Assembly: GCA_030549775.1 (NCBI GenBank)
Contig: CM060171.1
Location: 59,268,360-59,332,359 of the forward strand
Length of the DNA stretch: 64,000 bases
Direction: 5' to 3'
Source of the DNA: Tamarix chinensis
Taxonomy: Eukaryota; Streptophyta; Magnoliopsida; Caryophyllales; Tamaricaceae
Every line of letters starts with the position of its first letter. Position 1 is the stretch's first letter. The notes under the pieces were generated by a model. That model searched no databases, was not told the origin of the DNA, and saw only the letters and a list, made by a program, of their open reading frames with translations. Shown one piece after another: positions 35,331 through 47,042 of the stretch. Both the position numbers and the translations under genes were made by a program.

Positions 35331-36134
35331 CCAAATAATAGCTCCCAATAACACTAAAATAATCTAAAAAAAATTAGGGTTTCATGAAGCTCTTAACCTA
35401 TGATTCTATGTAAAACATTGTAATACTGTCTCAAATGTTATTTTGGACTTGATTTTTCCCAATGAGCCAAAGGAGACCAGATGTGTTTTTAAATGTTGTT
35501 TACAACAAATTTGAAAAGGAGAAAGTGGGGACAAATATAAGAATGGCAGAGGGTTTGAAAAAGTGATGCTAAAGTTTGTTCCATGTGAGGAAATAGCCTT
35601 TTATACCCTAGATAAACCAATTAATTGGTTTGACAAACCCATTGATAGTTCTTCAAACCAATTAATTGGTTGATAAAACCAATTGACTATTATTTCTCAT
35701 ATTATATATATATATATATATAACATACAATCCATCAACCAATTTCAAGGGACCCATTAACTATTTCCTTTGACACATCAACGAGTTTAGCCACCAAACG
35801 ATTGGTCTCTCCAAGTCTTAAACATATATTTAATTCATGAAAAACAATTAAAATATAGAATTAATCATGTAATAAGCACATGATTATATAATTTTATACC
35901 CAAATAATGCAAACCATATCATACTCAAATCAATACATATTCAGGCCATACAAACATGATTTTAAATTAATTTTCATGCTTCAAACACATCATTTATGCA
36001 CCATGTTGCCATGAATTCATAAAAATGAAAGAAATATCTTAAGCCATATAAATTTCATCCCAAGTTCTCTCCTAATGATTGTGAATATTTTCTCATTAAA
36101 TGATTTTGTGAAAATTTCTTTCCATTAATGTAGG
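35331..36134 (-). other. Probable SIRE-type LTR or 3' non-coding part of copia-3
   Basis: It lies directly left of the copia-3 RNase H in the minus orientation, so it should hold its 3' non-coding region and LTR. It contains repeated AACCAATTAATTGGTT-like palindromes (35620-35690), a feature shared with the LTR-like segments near 54880 and 61580. An (AT)n run lies at 35702-35721. Exact LTR edges could not be fixed. Confidence 0.4.
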
Positions 36135-36768
36135 CTATCTACAAACTATATTTACAAACTCCACAATCACGTCCCCTTTTTTAACATGGTCTCTAATGAA
36201 ATGATGCTTAATCTCAATATTCTTAGACTTAGAATTTTTTAAATAGTTTTTAGTAAGTAAAATGGAACTAATATTGTCACAACTAATGGGAATATTTCTA
36301 AACATAAGGCCATAATCATTAAATAGTTTTTTCATCAACATTAATTGAGTATAACAAGCTCTAACAAGTGTGTATTTGACTAGAGTCATATAAAGTGCAA
36401 TGCTAGATTATTTCTTCCTATGCTAACTACATAAACCATCATTAAATAAATTACAAGTACCCAAAGTACTCTTTATATCAACCATGTACCCCAAAACTTT
36501 AATATTGGAATACCTAACAAGGTATAAGAGTGAGACTTTAGGGTAAATTAATCCTAGGTCATGTGTGTTAATTAAGTACCTAAGAATTCGTTTAACCACA
36601 ATTAAATGAGAATCCTTTAAATTACATTGAAAATGAGCATATAGAGATACACATATAATTATATCTAGTTTAGAAGTAACGGTAAAAGACCAATCCCATC
36701 ATACCTCAATAGCATTTTTTATTAAATGGTTTCCCTCCTTCATCCATTTCTAGCTTGGTTATTATAGC
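36135..36768 (-). pseudogene. copia-3 RNase H and RT C-terminus (SIRE/Maximus type)
   Basis: The minus-strand open piece 36135-36389 shows the copia RNase H end: RACYTQLMLMKKLFNDYGL, IPISCDNISSILLTKN and the IKHHFIRDHVKKGDVIVEFV motif, matching SIRE-type elements. To its right, up to 36768, decayed RT C-terminal motifs (K-C-Y-x-G-M-M-G-L, then a DLGLIYPK-like stretch) are readable. Solo LTR DL5 splits the RT here; the reading resumes at 39944. Confidence 0.75.
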
Positions 36769-38688
36769 TATAATACCCTAAAATTCTTCTTATCCTAATC
36801 AAGTATCATTAATACACTAATTTGATTCTAATTTCAAGAAAATATTATTTTATCCTTAGCCAAATTTCTTAATCTTGAAATCTTAACCGAATCCTAATCT
36901 TTGACCTAAATAAACAATATTTGGTAACCCAATCTTAAATTTGCTAAACATTTATCACTAATTGGCTAATCCAAAATTATCTAACACTCATCCCCAACCA
37001 TTTCTCTTTTTCCTTTTCTTGGCTAATACAACTTGCAAACTACAACTTAAAACTCCCATCACACCACTACAGCTACCATCATCCATCATCCATCATCCCT
37101 CACCCTTTTCTCCTTCTTAAGATACTGATCTACACATCATCAACTCCTTGCCATTTATTTATTATTCTCACACAACATGCTCACACTCTACCATCACCAT
37201 CTATTACCTGCACCCTCTATAATTTCACCTCAACACAAACAACCATCACCTCTCTACCACCCCTCATACCCTACTTACACCATCCTCCTACACCACCCAT
37301 TTGCATGCCCCATATACATATATATATATACACACTTCCACTCTTCTTCTTCCTTCTTCGTTCTTCTTTTCTTCCTCTTCCCTGCTCTATTTTTCCTATC
37401 AAGCCACCATTTCCACCACCATCACCACCATGCGCTACCACACACTATCCATTGATCGGTGGACCAACCACTAAGATCATCTCATCCTTCCCCTTCATTG
37501 TGGCTAGCCATCTCTGCCAACTACCACTATTTTTCCCTCACTTTCCCTCGTGTCTAATGTGCATTTATAAAATGCACTGTCTTAAGCATGGCCATGTAGC
37601 ATTAAAATTTATTATTGTATGCCTATGCAGCCTAGCATAGCATGCCCATAAACCTTCTCATGGCCTGTGCACGACCTTTTTCTTTCCTATGTGCATCTGT
37701 TTGAATTATGTTCTACCTAGTGACCGAGCATGGCTATGCACGATTCTAACTCTCGACCTGAGGTGTGTACTACCTACAGCAAGCTCTTACAGCTACCCAT
37801 TTTGATCATGCACCCTTATTTTTACCCCCAAAACTTATCCAAACACCACTAAATTTTCACCATAGCTCGACCATATATTCCACCACACATCTACAGAGCT
37901 CAAGCTTCCATTTAAATATAGTGATATTATAGTGATCTCGGAGGAGGAGGTCTAGGATTTATGTGCTTAAAGCCTAGTGTCTAGTTGGTAAGGATACTAA
38001 TCGATATTTTAGATTTTTGTATTACTTACTTTTATGGTTATGTGAATTCCATAATATTATTGCTATATGATTTAATGTATGATGTTGATAATATGGAATA
38101 TGTGTTTGAAAGAAAGTAAGAATGGATTAGAGGTATAGATATGATTATATGATGATAATGACGTATTTGTGAGAAATATATGTCATGACATGAAATAGAG
38201 GCCAAAGAAGCTATAATAAGTGGACATAAGCATATATATGAATTTTGATGATAAATGGTGGATTTGGAAAAATAATAGTTGTGGAAAGTATGAGATTTTA
38301 TAAAATAAAGGTTATTGGTTATCTTTAAGGGTATTTTGGTCATTATAGGATAATAAGAAAATTTTAGTATTATAATATGTTAGGTAGAATAAATATGATA
38401 ATGATATTATGAGAAATATTTTGGGAAGGAGTATTGTTTGTCTTAGGTCTTTCAAAATAAGATAATCATCTAATTAGGGTATATTAACCTAAAATAACAA
38501 TCTTATTATTCCATGTGTAAAACCCTACAGGTTACCCAAATTCTAGATAGGTTTCTAATGTTGGCATTATGAGGAAGCGTATTGAATTTGGTATTTATAT
38601 GAGTCTTGTGAAATTGAGTCGTACCTTGGAAAGATTATTATTATATGTGTATGACGTGGGAGTTAGACCATGAATTTTGGGTATGATA

Positions 38689-38738
<50 letters not shown>

Positions 38739-39938
38739 ATTTGAGAGTGATATTAAAATATGTGGTTGAATAATCAATATGAGTGAATGATGCTAGGAAT
38801 GTGGAATTAGGGTTTGGGGAGATTAAGGACCTTTACCTGCATGAAGTGTTTATTCGCCTCAATGTGTTCAATGCTTGTAAATCGATCATGAATAAGATAC
38901 TAATCATTTAAAGTAAAAGAGCATGTGATTAGGGCCAAGGTGTTATTTTTATATCCGTTCCACCAGAGATAACAGTGGCTCGGGAGCATTTTCCCTAAGA
39001 AGGTATTTCAGTCCGTTCTACTAGATTAAAAATAGTAGGGGCCCTACTCATAATAAATGAAAATATAACTATATAATCTATGGATAAGACACTAATAACT
39101 TAAAGTGAAAGAGTACGTGAATCAGGAATAAGGTGTTGTTTCTAAATCCATTCCATTAGAGATAATTGTGGCTCGGAAGCATTTTACCCCAAGAATTTGA
39201 TGTTTTTAGATCCGCTCAGCCAGATGATAATAGTGACTCATATTTGTTTTCCTTGAGAAGGTGCTTCATACCATTCCACCGATTTAAGAATAGTGGAGTT
39301 CTTGTACTCAACGTATATAAAAGAATGAAAATGGTTACATCTAATAAAGAGGTTTGGATTAGTATTTATCTTATAAGATGTTTCATCTATTTGAATATGT
39401 GCTTATCACCTATTGTGATTGTATATGTTAGTTGTATCCTTGATTAGTCAGTATTATTTCCTTACTCAATACGTAGCGTACTAACCACCCTTTTTACTAG
39501 TGCTACTCATTCCCACGAGCAAGAGATCCTAATTCTTGTGTGTAGTTCTCGAAAGATCCTCTAGATGACTATACTACCTATGATGCACTATGTGAGGATG
39601 AGTGATTTTTTATCTATACTGGGTATTTAAGTGAAGAGTAATGTTATTTGGTGGATGTATTTACCCAGATACCTTTTAAACTCTTGATCTATCGTATCCC
39701 TACTTTGTATTTTATTTATTATAACTCAGCATTAATCTCCAAACTCATATTGTATTATAATTTTTTCTTCCGTTTCTACTTTCCTTATTTTACTATGAAT
39801 GATTTTAGCCTTATGACTTATATAAGGATGGTTAGGCAAACCAGTCTTATATCAATTACACCAGTAACCCCCAATATTTTACTTATATGCTTCTATAGTA
39901 AAATAAAAATTTTCAGCAGTAGAAATCAGGGTGTTACA
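36769..39938 (+). mobile_element. DL5: solo giant LTR (3.2 kb) inserted in copia-3 RT
   Basis: Starts TATAATACCCTAAAATTC and ends CAGGGTGTTACA, with an exact 5-bp duplication ATAGC at 36764-36768 and 39939-39943. It is shorter than DL3, DL6 and DL7: the C-rich block (about 37000-37900) is reduced. It has CCAC..AATAGTGG arrays in two higher-order blocks (about 38885-39300) and a TATAAG-containing degenerate terminal hairpin region near 39810-39860. CG dinucleotides are rare. Small open frames at 37177-37640, 38038-38343 and 39166-39980 are LTR sequence. Confidence 0.93.
38683..38738. repeat. (ATG)n microsatellite in DL5
   Basis: About 18 tandem ATG/GAT triplets. The matching place in DL3 (20330-20350) has only GATAACAATAATAATATTT, so the array expanded after insertion or within this subfamily. 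Confidence 0.9.
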
Positions 39939-39943
39939 ATAGC

Positions 39944-40093
39944 CACACGGGTAATACTAGATTTCTCTCATTCATTCTAAACTTTTTGAGTAATACCTTT
40001 GTACAGTTCTCATAGTTTACGAATGTTTTTTCCATTTTTTTTATTTAAAGGCCAAGGATGTAAGTTAACTCCTCTGTTATGCTTATTTAGAAC
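39944..40093 (-). pseudogene. copia-3 RT, middle fragment between DL5 and copia-2
   Basis: A 150-bp piece of SIRE-type RT on the minus strand, between two insertions. Readable motifs are TEELTYILGL (from about 40070 leftward) and VLLKKFRMNERNLVLPV (about 39950-40010), in the order expected after the YVDD region. It shows that copia-3 was continuous across both insertions. Confidence 0.7.
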
Positions 40094-40641
40094 TATTAGG
40101 GATCAATACCAATTCAAAAAATTAAGATCTAGTTGGAATCAATTAGAACACACAAGAATTGAGAAGAGAATAACACTCAAGAACATAGATTATGGAAACA
40201 GGTGATCTTATTGATGTAAAGTAATTGTGATTACAAAGAGAATCAAAGAAATCCTCACCTAAATCACTCAATTCACTAAGAAATTACAGGAGAACTCAAG
40301 AGGATAGAAGAGGACGGCGCTATGCTGATTAGGGTTCTAATCGCCTGGTATTTATACTAAACACAGGCCCCCCATAATTTTTTTACAACTTTGATAGTCT
40401 ATATTATTTCAACCACAACTTCTTCGTTTGACCTCCAATCAAGGTGATTCTTAATGTGTTGGAAAGATAATTGAACAATCTACAACTTTCATGCCTAATG
40501 ATTTTCCAAATTCTAGTTGCATCAAGGTCAAATATTCATATACTTTTAAAATAACTCACAGTTATACTCCAAATTCCTCCAAAATACTTCACACAACAAT
40601 CCAAGCTTTAATGCACAACAAATACGAGTCACAAGCTCACA
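40094..40641 (-). repeat. 3' LTR of copia-2
   Basis: 548 bp, reading TATTAGGGATC ... CAAGCTCACA on the plus strand. It matches 46493-47037 nearly base for base over most of its length, with scattered differences (for example GGCGCT versus GATGCT near 40315/46715). Confidence 0.9.
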
Positions 40642-40656
40642 ATTCTCCACCTTGAC
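40642..40656 (-). promoter_or_regulatory. Polypurine tract of copia-2
   Basis: The minus strand reads GTCAAGGTGGAGAAT directly before the LTR start TGTGAGC; this is the usual copia polypurine tract. Confidence 0.85.
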
Positions 40657-40759
40657 GATGTATTTGAAGTAGCTAGTACCAGGAACACAAAATACCATCT
40701 ATAGAAATCCCTGGGCTCCAAAATCCCTCATGGTACAGAAACACCAACCAAGTTCAAGC

Positions 40760-42420
40760 AATACTCGAACTTGCTTGCTGTTAATGGCTTCGTTAGCATA
40801 TCCGCTGGATTCTCAGCAGTAGCCTCCTTCTCTAACACAACCTTATGTGCTGCAATAGTACCTTAGATGAAGTGGTACCTGATATCAATATGCTTCATCT
40901 AACAATGGAAAGAATTTTGATTCTTTACCAAATAAATAGCACTCTCACTATCACTACGAACAATGGGAGCACCATGATCAAACTCAAGCTCACGAATGAA
41001 ACCACAAATCCATGAAGCTTCCTGAAAAGCCTCATTCATAGCCATATACGTAGCCTCAGTAGTGGAAAACACAGTCACATCGTGTAAAGATGACTACCAG
41101 GTAATTACCGAACCACCAAGACTGAACACATAACCTCTTGTGAATCTCCTATTATCAAGATCTCCACCATAATAAGAGTCAACAAACCCAGTCAATGTAT
41201 CAGTTGACCTCCCATACTCTAAAAAGGAGGATGCAATACCCTTCAAGTACATTAGAATCCACTTCAGCACTTGCTAGTGAGCCTTCCCGAGATTCACCAT
41301 ATATTTGCTCACAACACTCATAGCTTGAGCAATATCTAGCCTGGTACAAACTATAGCGTACATCTTACATGTCATAGCATTAGAGTAGGGAACTGTGGCC
41401 ATAAAATCCTCCTCATCTTTAGATTTGGGGAAATCCAAAGCTAATAATCTGAAGTGAGTCACCAAGGGAGTACTAACCGGCTTGGCATCAATCATATAAA
41501 ACCTCTCTAACACCTTGTTCACATACTGCTCTTGTGACAAGTAAAGACGCTTCTGTCTACGGTCTCGAATGATCTCCATGCCAAAAATCTTCTTTGCAGC
41601 TCCTATATCCTTCATCTTGAACTCAATCTTCAGCAATATTTTTACCTTATTAACTTCGGATAAATCTTTTGCTGCAACAAGCATGTCATTGACATACAAC
41701 AAAAGATACACCAGAGAACCATCACCAACCTGGTTCAAGTATACTCATCTATCATAATCACTCTTGGAGAACCTATGTTCAATCACAAATTGATCACACC
41801 TCTTGCAACATTGTCTAGGCGACTAATTTAGTCAATAAAATGAATTCTTCAATAAGCACACATGATCCTTCTTGCCTTCAATAAAAAAAACATCTAGTTG
41901 GTGCATATAAATGTACTTCTCGAGCTCACCATGCAGAAAAGCTATTTTAACATATAATTGCTCTAACTCCATATCCTACATAGCCACAAGCGCAAGCAAA
42001 GTATGAATATAAGTATGCCTAACTACAAGAGAAAATACCTCGCTATAGTCTACACTAGGTATCTAACTGAACCCGCGTGCAACTAAACGAGCCTTGTACC
42101 ACGGTTTCTCAACACCTGAAGTTTCCTATTTGAACTTGTACACCCACTTTCAGTCAACTATTTTCTTCTTCTCGGGTGGCTTCACAAGTTCCCATGTTTA
42201 ATTCTTCCATAGAGATTACATCTCCTCCATAATAGCACACCACTGAGTAGAATCAACACTAACAATGGCATATGTGTATGACACTGACTCTTGTACATCA
42301 ACCACAGTCTCAGCACTAGCCAAAGCATAACCTACTAATTCCTCAAATCCATATCTCATAGGAGGCATTATAACCCTCCGTGGTCTACTTAGAGCAATGT
42401 CCCTTTGCTCCACTTGTTAC
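40760..42420 (-). pseudogene. copia-2 reverse transcriptase and RNase H (broken)
   Basis: The longest open piece (41274-41738) covers the RT middle and end: LVYLLLYVNDMLVAAKD (the catalytic YVDD changed to YVND, so the second Asp is lost), FKMKDIGAAKKIFGMEIIRD, LYLSQEQYVNKVLERFYM, and YAIVCTRLDIAQAMSVVSKYM. RNase H lies left of it (about 40760-41270), with AEATYMA- and DSESAIYL-like readings. The RT N-terminus (42000-42420) includes the YGFEELVGYALASAE linker at 42300-42365. Motifs match the TNT1/Tork lineage. Stops are frequent, for example TAG and TGA in former Trp and Gln positions. Confidence 0.85.
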
Positions 42421-42599
42421 CTAGATCCACCCACTTTAGGAATAGTAGGTCTCATACTAGAAGAGTTTGACTAGTCCAAATCAACCTCTACCTCCACCTT
42501 ATCCTTAACACCACACAAGTTCTCCTTCTCCACCTCTTTAGACAATCTATTAGAAGAAGACTCAATCTTTTGGAGGAATACAAACTCATTGAAGGTAAT

Positions 42600-43279
42600 A
42601 TCTCTACTAGTCAAAAACTTGGATGCAATTGGATCTTATAACCTATACCCCTTCACACCGGATGTATAACCAAGAAAAATACACTTATTGGCTCTAGGCT
42701 CGAGCTTCCCATCATTCACATAAGCATAGGTGGGACATCCAAAAATATGTAAATCAAAATAATTAGCCAGTTTGCCAGACCATGCCACCTTAGGTGTCTT
42801 CAAATCAATGGAATGATTTGGTGACCTATTCACTAGGAATGCCGCCATGTGAACTGCCTCAGCCTAAAATTCCTTGCCTAATCAAGCCTGTGATAGCATA
42901 CATTGAGCCTTCTCTAATAGGGTTGTATTCATCCTCTCAGCAACCTCATTTTTTTGTGGTCTTCCAACGCAAGTGTGATGCCTAGCAATACCATAGTCCT
43001 TATAGTAATTAGTGAAACTATGCTCCACAAACTCAAGGCCATTATATATCCTGAGACACCTCACCTATCTCCTAGTCTTCTTCTCTAATAAGGTCTTCTA
43101 ATGCTTGAAAACACCAAAGATATCATTCTTATTTTTAATAAAATAAGACCACACCTTTCTAGAGAAGTCATCAATAATTGTCAATAGGTATCGCAAACCA
43201 CCCTTGGAGGAACCCACAAATCAAATTGCATATAATCCAAAGGCCCCTTCGTACTATGCGTAGCCTTTGAAAAGCTAAC
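42600..43279 (-). pseudogene. copia-2 integrase (broken)
   Basis: Minus strand: a NGLEFVEHSFTNYYKDYGIARHHT motif (around 42960-43050), the catalytic Glu in NEVAERMNTTLLEKAQCML (42882-42950), then a NRSPNHSIDLKTPKVAWSG and CIFLGYTSGVKGYRL end (42636-42848). In this copy the usual R-x-D-N-G-x-E-F motif is changed at its Asp (reads R-I-Y-N-G). Stops separate the pieces. Confidence 0.85.
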
Positions 43280-43759
43280 CTACTTTTGCTTTCCAAACAC
43301 ACAGTGCTCATAGAAATCTATAATACCTATACTCTGCCCATCCAGCAACCCTTTCTTGGAGAGTTGAATCATTCTTTTAACACTCATGTGTCCAAGTAGC
43401 ATATACCAAAGTCTAGTAACATCCGAGTTAGACATACTCGATGATGTTATAACAGCTGCTCCCTCAACAATGGAACCAACAAGCTTATATAGTGTCCCGA
43501 CCCTCTTGCCTTTCATTACAACAAGAGCCCCTCTAGTAATCCTCATTGTGCCATTCTTGATCACACAATGATATCCATTACAATCCAAGGAACTCAATGA
43601 AATCAAGTTCTTGGTCATCTCAGGGACATGTCGAACATTAGACAATGTTCTGACCACACCATCATGCATCTTCATCTTCACTGCTCCAATCCCAGTAACT
43701 TTACATGTAGCATCATTACCCATTAGAACTACTCTACCTCGAGCCATCTCATAAGTCAA
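43280..43759 (-). pseudogene. copia-2 protease end and GAG-pre-integrase domain
   Basis: A 159-codon open minus-strand piece, the longest intact stretch of copia-2. It reads VLMGNDATCKVTGIGAVKM (end of protease), VRTLSNVRHVPEMTKNLISL, RLWYMLLGHMSVKRMIQLSKKGLL (GAG-pre-integrase) and then the His/Cys zinc region. The family LWHMRLGHMSE motif is changed to LWYMLLGHMS, so one zinc-binding His region is altered. Confidence 0.85.
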
Positions 43760-43764
43760 GAATC

Positions 43765-43964
43765 AATTATGGTTGCAAAAATATGGAAAGAGCATCCAGA
43801 GTCCAAGATCCACCTAACCATAATCTTAATCTAACTATCAGTGGTAGTCAACACATCACCATCACTATCATATTAGGCTATAGCAGCATCATCCCTTATA
43901 CCAGATTTATCTCCAGATTTCCTAATAGAATAAAACTTCTTGATATGGCCCTTCTTGTGACATA
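43765..43964 (-). pseudogene. copia-2 gag C-terminus and protease start
   Basis: Minus strand, from the solo LTR junction leftward: the second half of the gag zinc knuckle (H-K-K-G-H-I-K-K, about 43930-43964) and a S-I-R-K-S-G-D-K-S-type tail. The first half lies beyond the solo LTR at 45767-45790. A one-copy CATAG duplication separates them. Confidence 0.7.
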
Positions 43965-43969
43965 CATAG

Positions 43970-45761
43970 TGGTGTGACCGTAGCCAGCACGTAATTTAAA
44001 CCCTCTTGTTGTCAATTGTAGCACTGGTAAATAAGGGTATCGTTCTAGCCGAGGATTGAGAGGGCTCACCTCTATCTAACTAGCTTAAGAATAACAATAA
44101 CAATAAAAATAAAAACACTAAATAACACAAAATAAATAAATAATAAAAATACTAATGGGGGTTGTAAAAATAATAATAAAAGGAGTAAATAAAATAAAAT
44201 AAACTAATAATAATAAAATAATAATGAAAATAATGGGAAACCGCAGATATGAGAAATATGTTAGGGAAATAAAAATCCACCACTAGATTAGATCGAAATA
44301 TAATATTTATTTCTAAGTCAATATTTAATCGTGAGAAAGAGATCGAACCAAGTTATACACCAAACGCAGGTCCATACACCTTATATTACTTCCCTGAATT
44401 AATTAATACGACCACGTGCCTATATTAACCCTATTAAATACTGGCAGTATAGCAACAACAAGCAACTCCTATATTTAACTAGATTTAATACATTAAGTGT
44501 AAGTGGAAGGTTGTCAATCTAAGTACCCAAACTAGTACAAAACACATGTCTAGCTATATTTCCTTTCCTTGACCCATATGTATCGAAACGTTTTACCACT
44601 TCGGTTAGAATCACAAAACTATTAGGTGAATTTTTATCTAACCTAGCTGCAATTTATACATATACATTCTAGTATATTTAGATGGCCACCTCGCAGGCAA
44701 ATAATCCTACATACTGTCACTTATGAGGAACCAGAACAAGGCATGCACCAAATAAACTATACTTGACAGAATTATACATATAAACGTTAGCAATTAACAT
44801 AGAGTCAAGAAACAATCTCACGAAACAAAGAAAGTAAAATTATAATTCAAATCCTAATCCAGGGTTTCAATTTAATTCCTAACAATAAATACTCAGCCAA
44901 TCATAATTAAATAATTAATTACACAGAAATAAATATCTAAAATATAAACTAAAAATAAGAGAAAGAAATAACCGGAATTAATTTTAGATAAAAGAGCAAG
45001 AATTTATTCAGATAAAAATTAATTTTATCTTAAATAAATTCTACCGGTATAAATTTCTCCCTATTTTTCTTCCTTGCCTTTGCCTTTATTTTCGTGCAAT
45101 TCTTTCTTTTTATTTTTCTTTTTCTTTCGTTGCCGACTTCTGCCTGGTGTGCTGCACCTTCTGACGGCTACTGCTCAGCCTCGAAGTCTGCACCTGACTG
45201 TTCTTCTGCGTCGTCGGGCGTCGCCCTACCCTCTAAAGGCTCTCCCGAGCCTCCTTTCTTTCTCTACGGCTCTGCCGCTCGCTCCTTCTCTCAGCGTGTC
45301 TCGTCTCCTTTTATTCTTGTGTCGCGCTTCACCTTTCCACTTCAGCCCTTCTTTTATTCTCGATCCGTGCTCGCTCGTCAGCTTCCATTCTTCTTCCACG
45401 TCAGCCCAGCTGACCATTTCTTTTTGTTTTCGTCAACTGACTCAGCCTTTGCTGCTGCGCTCCGTTTGATTTCCCTTTGTTTCTTTTGTTTCTGGGCCTT
45501 TGGCCGTTGGTCTAAAGGTCAAATTTCTTTTTTTTTCTTTTATTTAAAAACAAAACCTACAAAATAAAATTCAATAAATATTAATAAATCATATTTTATT
45601 CTAAATTTACTTAATTTATATTATGTTAACTCAAATAATAAAATTTATGTAATTTTTACCACTTAAGCATAAAACAATAATTATTCCCCTATATTAGTTA
45701 AATAAACTACCAAAAACTAAGATTATAAGGGTATAAAATGTGTCAAAATATGAACTCATCA
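43970..45761. mobile_element. Solo LTR of a different gypsy lineage (Ogre/Tat-like), nested in copia-2 gag
   Basis: 1792 bp, starting TGGTGTGACCGTAGCC and ending GAACTCATCA, with the exact duplication CATAG at 43965-43969 and 45762-45766. Near its start it has GGTAAATAAGGGTATCGTT followed by CGAGGATTGAGAGGG, a motif I recall from Ogre/Tat-type LTRs and related solo LTRs (moderate confidence). A T/C-rich segment at about 45050-45540 gives open frames (45074-45567) without domains; it is probably the promoter-proximal part, not a gene. Orientation is not proven. TG..CA ends, 5-bp duplication and absence of internal genes make a solo LTR the simplest reading. Confidence 0.85.
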
Positions 45762-45766
45762 CATAG

Positions 45767-46479
45767 CACATGACATTCTTGGATCTATTATTTTTTGACT
45801 TTGAACTAGAATTCTTCTTCTTCTCACCAAAACCTCATTCCTAATTTTTGTCTCTAGCTACAAGTCCCTCACCATGTGAGTCACTAGAACCACCTCTATT
45901 CAACTAATTCTCAATCAATTCCCATTGTAACAAGGCATTATTGAAATTATCAAGAACCAACTCATAATCCTTCCTATATAGTATTGTCTCTCAAAAATAT
46001 TTATAATTAGAAGGCAAAAGAACACAACAATGTAATAGTAAGATTTTCATCCTCCAATTTGACAACTATATTCCTCAGATCCATAATTATAGAGTCAAAT
46101 TCATCAAGATGAGATTTTAGGAATTGTCTCTTACCCAATTTCAACTCATGCAATTTTCTCTTCAACAACAAATAATTCATCACCAACTTTGTCAAGTATA
46201 GAGACTCTAGCTTGAGCCATAAGGATGATGTTATTGTTTCTTAGCCACCTCACGCAAGACCTCATTAGACAAACACAACTGTATGGTGGAAAGGGCCTTT
46301 TGATCTATCTCCTCAAATTTATCATTTGTCATTGAATCAAGATTCTTTGAATTCCCAAGTAATGCCTTCTCCAATCCATTTTGAATCAGGATTGCCTTCA
46401 TCTTCAACTTCCAAGTTCATGGACCAAGCAAACTTCTCTATATCAAATCTTTTAGACATCCCAAACATGAACCCTGCAC
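45767..46479 (-). pseudogene. copia-2 gag (UBN2 type, broken)
   Basis: Minus strand from about 46470 (start near CATCCCAAACATGAA, complement of a start region) to the solo LTR. The piece 46007-46195 reads MTKLVMNYLLLKRKLHELKL ... FLKSHLDEFDSIIMDLRNI ... LTITLLCSF, the typical copia gag helical region. The first half of a zinc knuckle (C-Y-V-C) lies at 45767-45785. Stops and shifts break the rest. Confidence 0.8.
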
Positions 46480-46490
46480 TCTGATACCAA
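46480..46490 (-). promoter_or_regulatory. Primer binding site of copia-2 (tRNA-Met)
   Basis: The plus strand reads TCTGATACCAA, complement TTGGTATCAGA, two bases from the LTR edge at 46493. Confidence 0.9.
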
Positions 46491-46492
46491 TT

Positions 46493-47037
46493 TGTTGGGA
46501 ATCTATGCCAATTCGGAAAAATAAGATCTAATTGGAATCAATTAGAACATATAAGAATTAAGAAGTGGCAAACACTCAAGAATATAGATTGGGAAAACAG
46601 ATAATCTTATTAATATGAAGTAATTGTGATTACAAAGAGAATCAAAGAAATCATCACCTAAATCACTCCATTCACCAAGAAATTATAAGAGAACTCAAGA
46701 GGAGAGAAGAGGACGATGCTATGCTGATTAAGGTTCTAATCGCATGGTATATATACAAAACACAGGCCCCCTGTGTTTTTTTAGCTTTGATAGAATTTAT
46801 TATTTTAGTCACAACTTCTTTGTTTGACCTTCAATCAATCTGATTATTAATGCTTTGGAAATCTAACAGAAAGATCTACAACTTTCATGGTAAATGTGCT
46901 TCCAAATTCTAGTTACATTAAGGTCAAATATTCATATACTTCCAGAACAGCTCACAGTTCTACTCCAAATTCCTTCGAAATACTTCACACACCAATTTAA
47001 TCTATTATACACACCAAATACGATTCACAAGCTCACA
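46493..47037 (-). repeat. 5' LTR of copia-2
   Basis: 545 bp. The plus strand starts TGTTGGGAATC and ends CAAGCTCACA. It is better preserved at its edges than the 3' LTR. Confidence 0.9.
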
Positions 47038-47042
47038 AGAAT

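Larger units (their letters stand above)
40094..47037 (-). mobile_element. copia-2: Tork-type Ty1/copia element with both LTRs
   Basis: LTRs 40094-40641 (3') and 46493-47037 (5'), primer binding site 46480-46490, polypurine tract 40642-40656, and gag-PR-INT-RT-RNase H on the minus strand in the copia order. Flanking repeats AGAAC (40089-40093) and AGAAT (47038-47042) differ at one base. It sits in copia-3 RT between the YVDD region and the TEELTYILGL motif. A solo LTR (43970-45761) splits the gag zinc knuckle. The reading frame is broken in many places. The RT catalytic motif reads YVND. Confidence 0.92.

Noticed and set aside
38595..38777. Minus-strand poly-isoleucine open frame
   Set aside because: A translation of the ATG/CAT microsatellite in DL5.
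45074..45567. Open frames of 131 and 157 codons with signal-peptide-like hydrophobic starts
   Set aside because: They lie in the T/C-rich part of the Ogre/Tat-like solo LTR. Phe/Ser/Leu-rich translation is expected from this composition.
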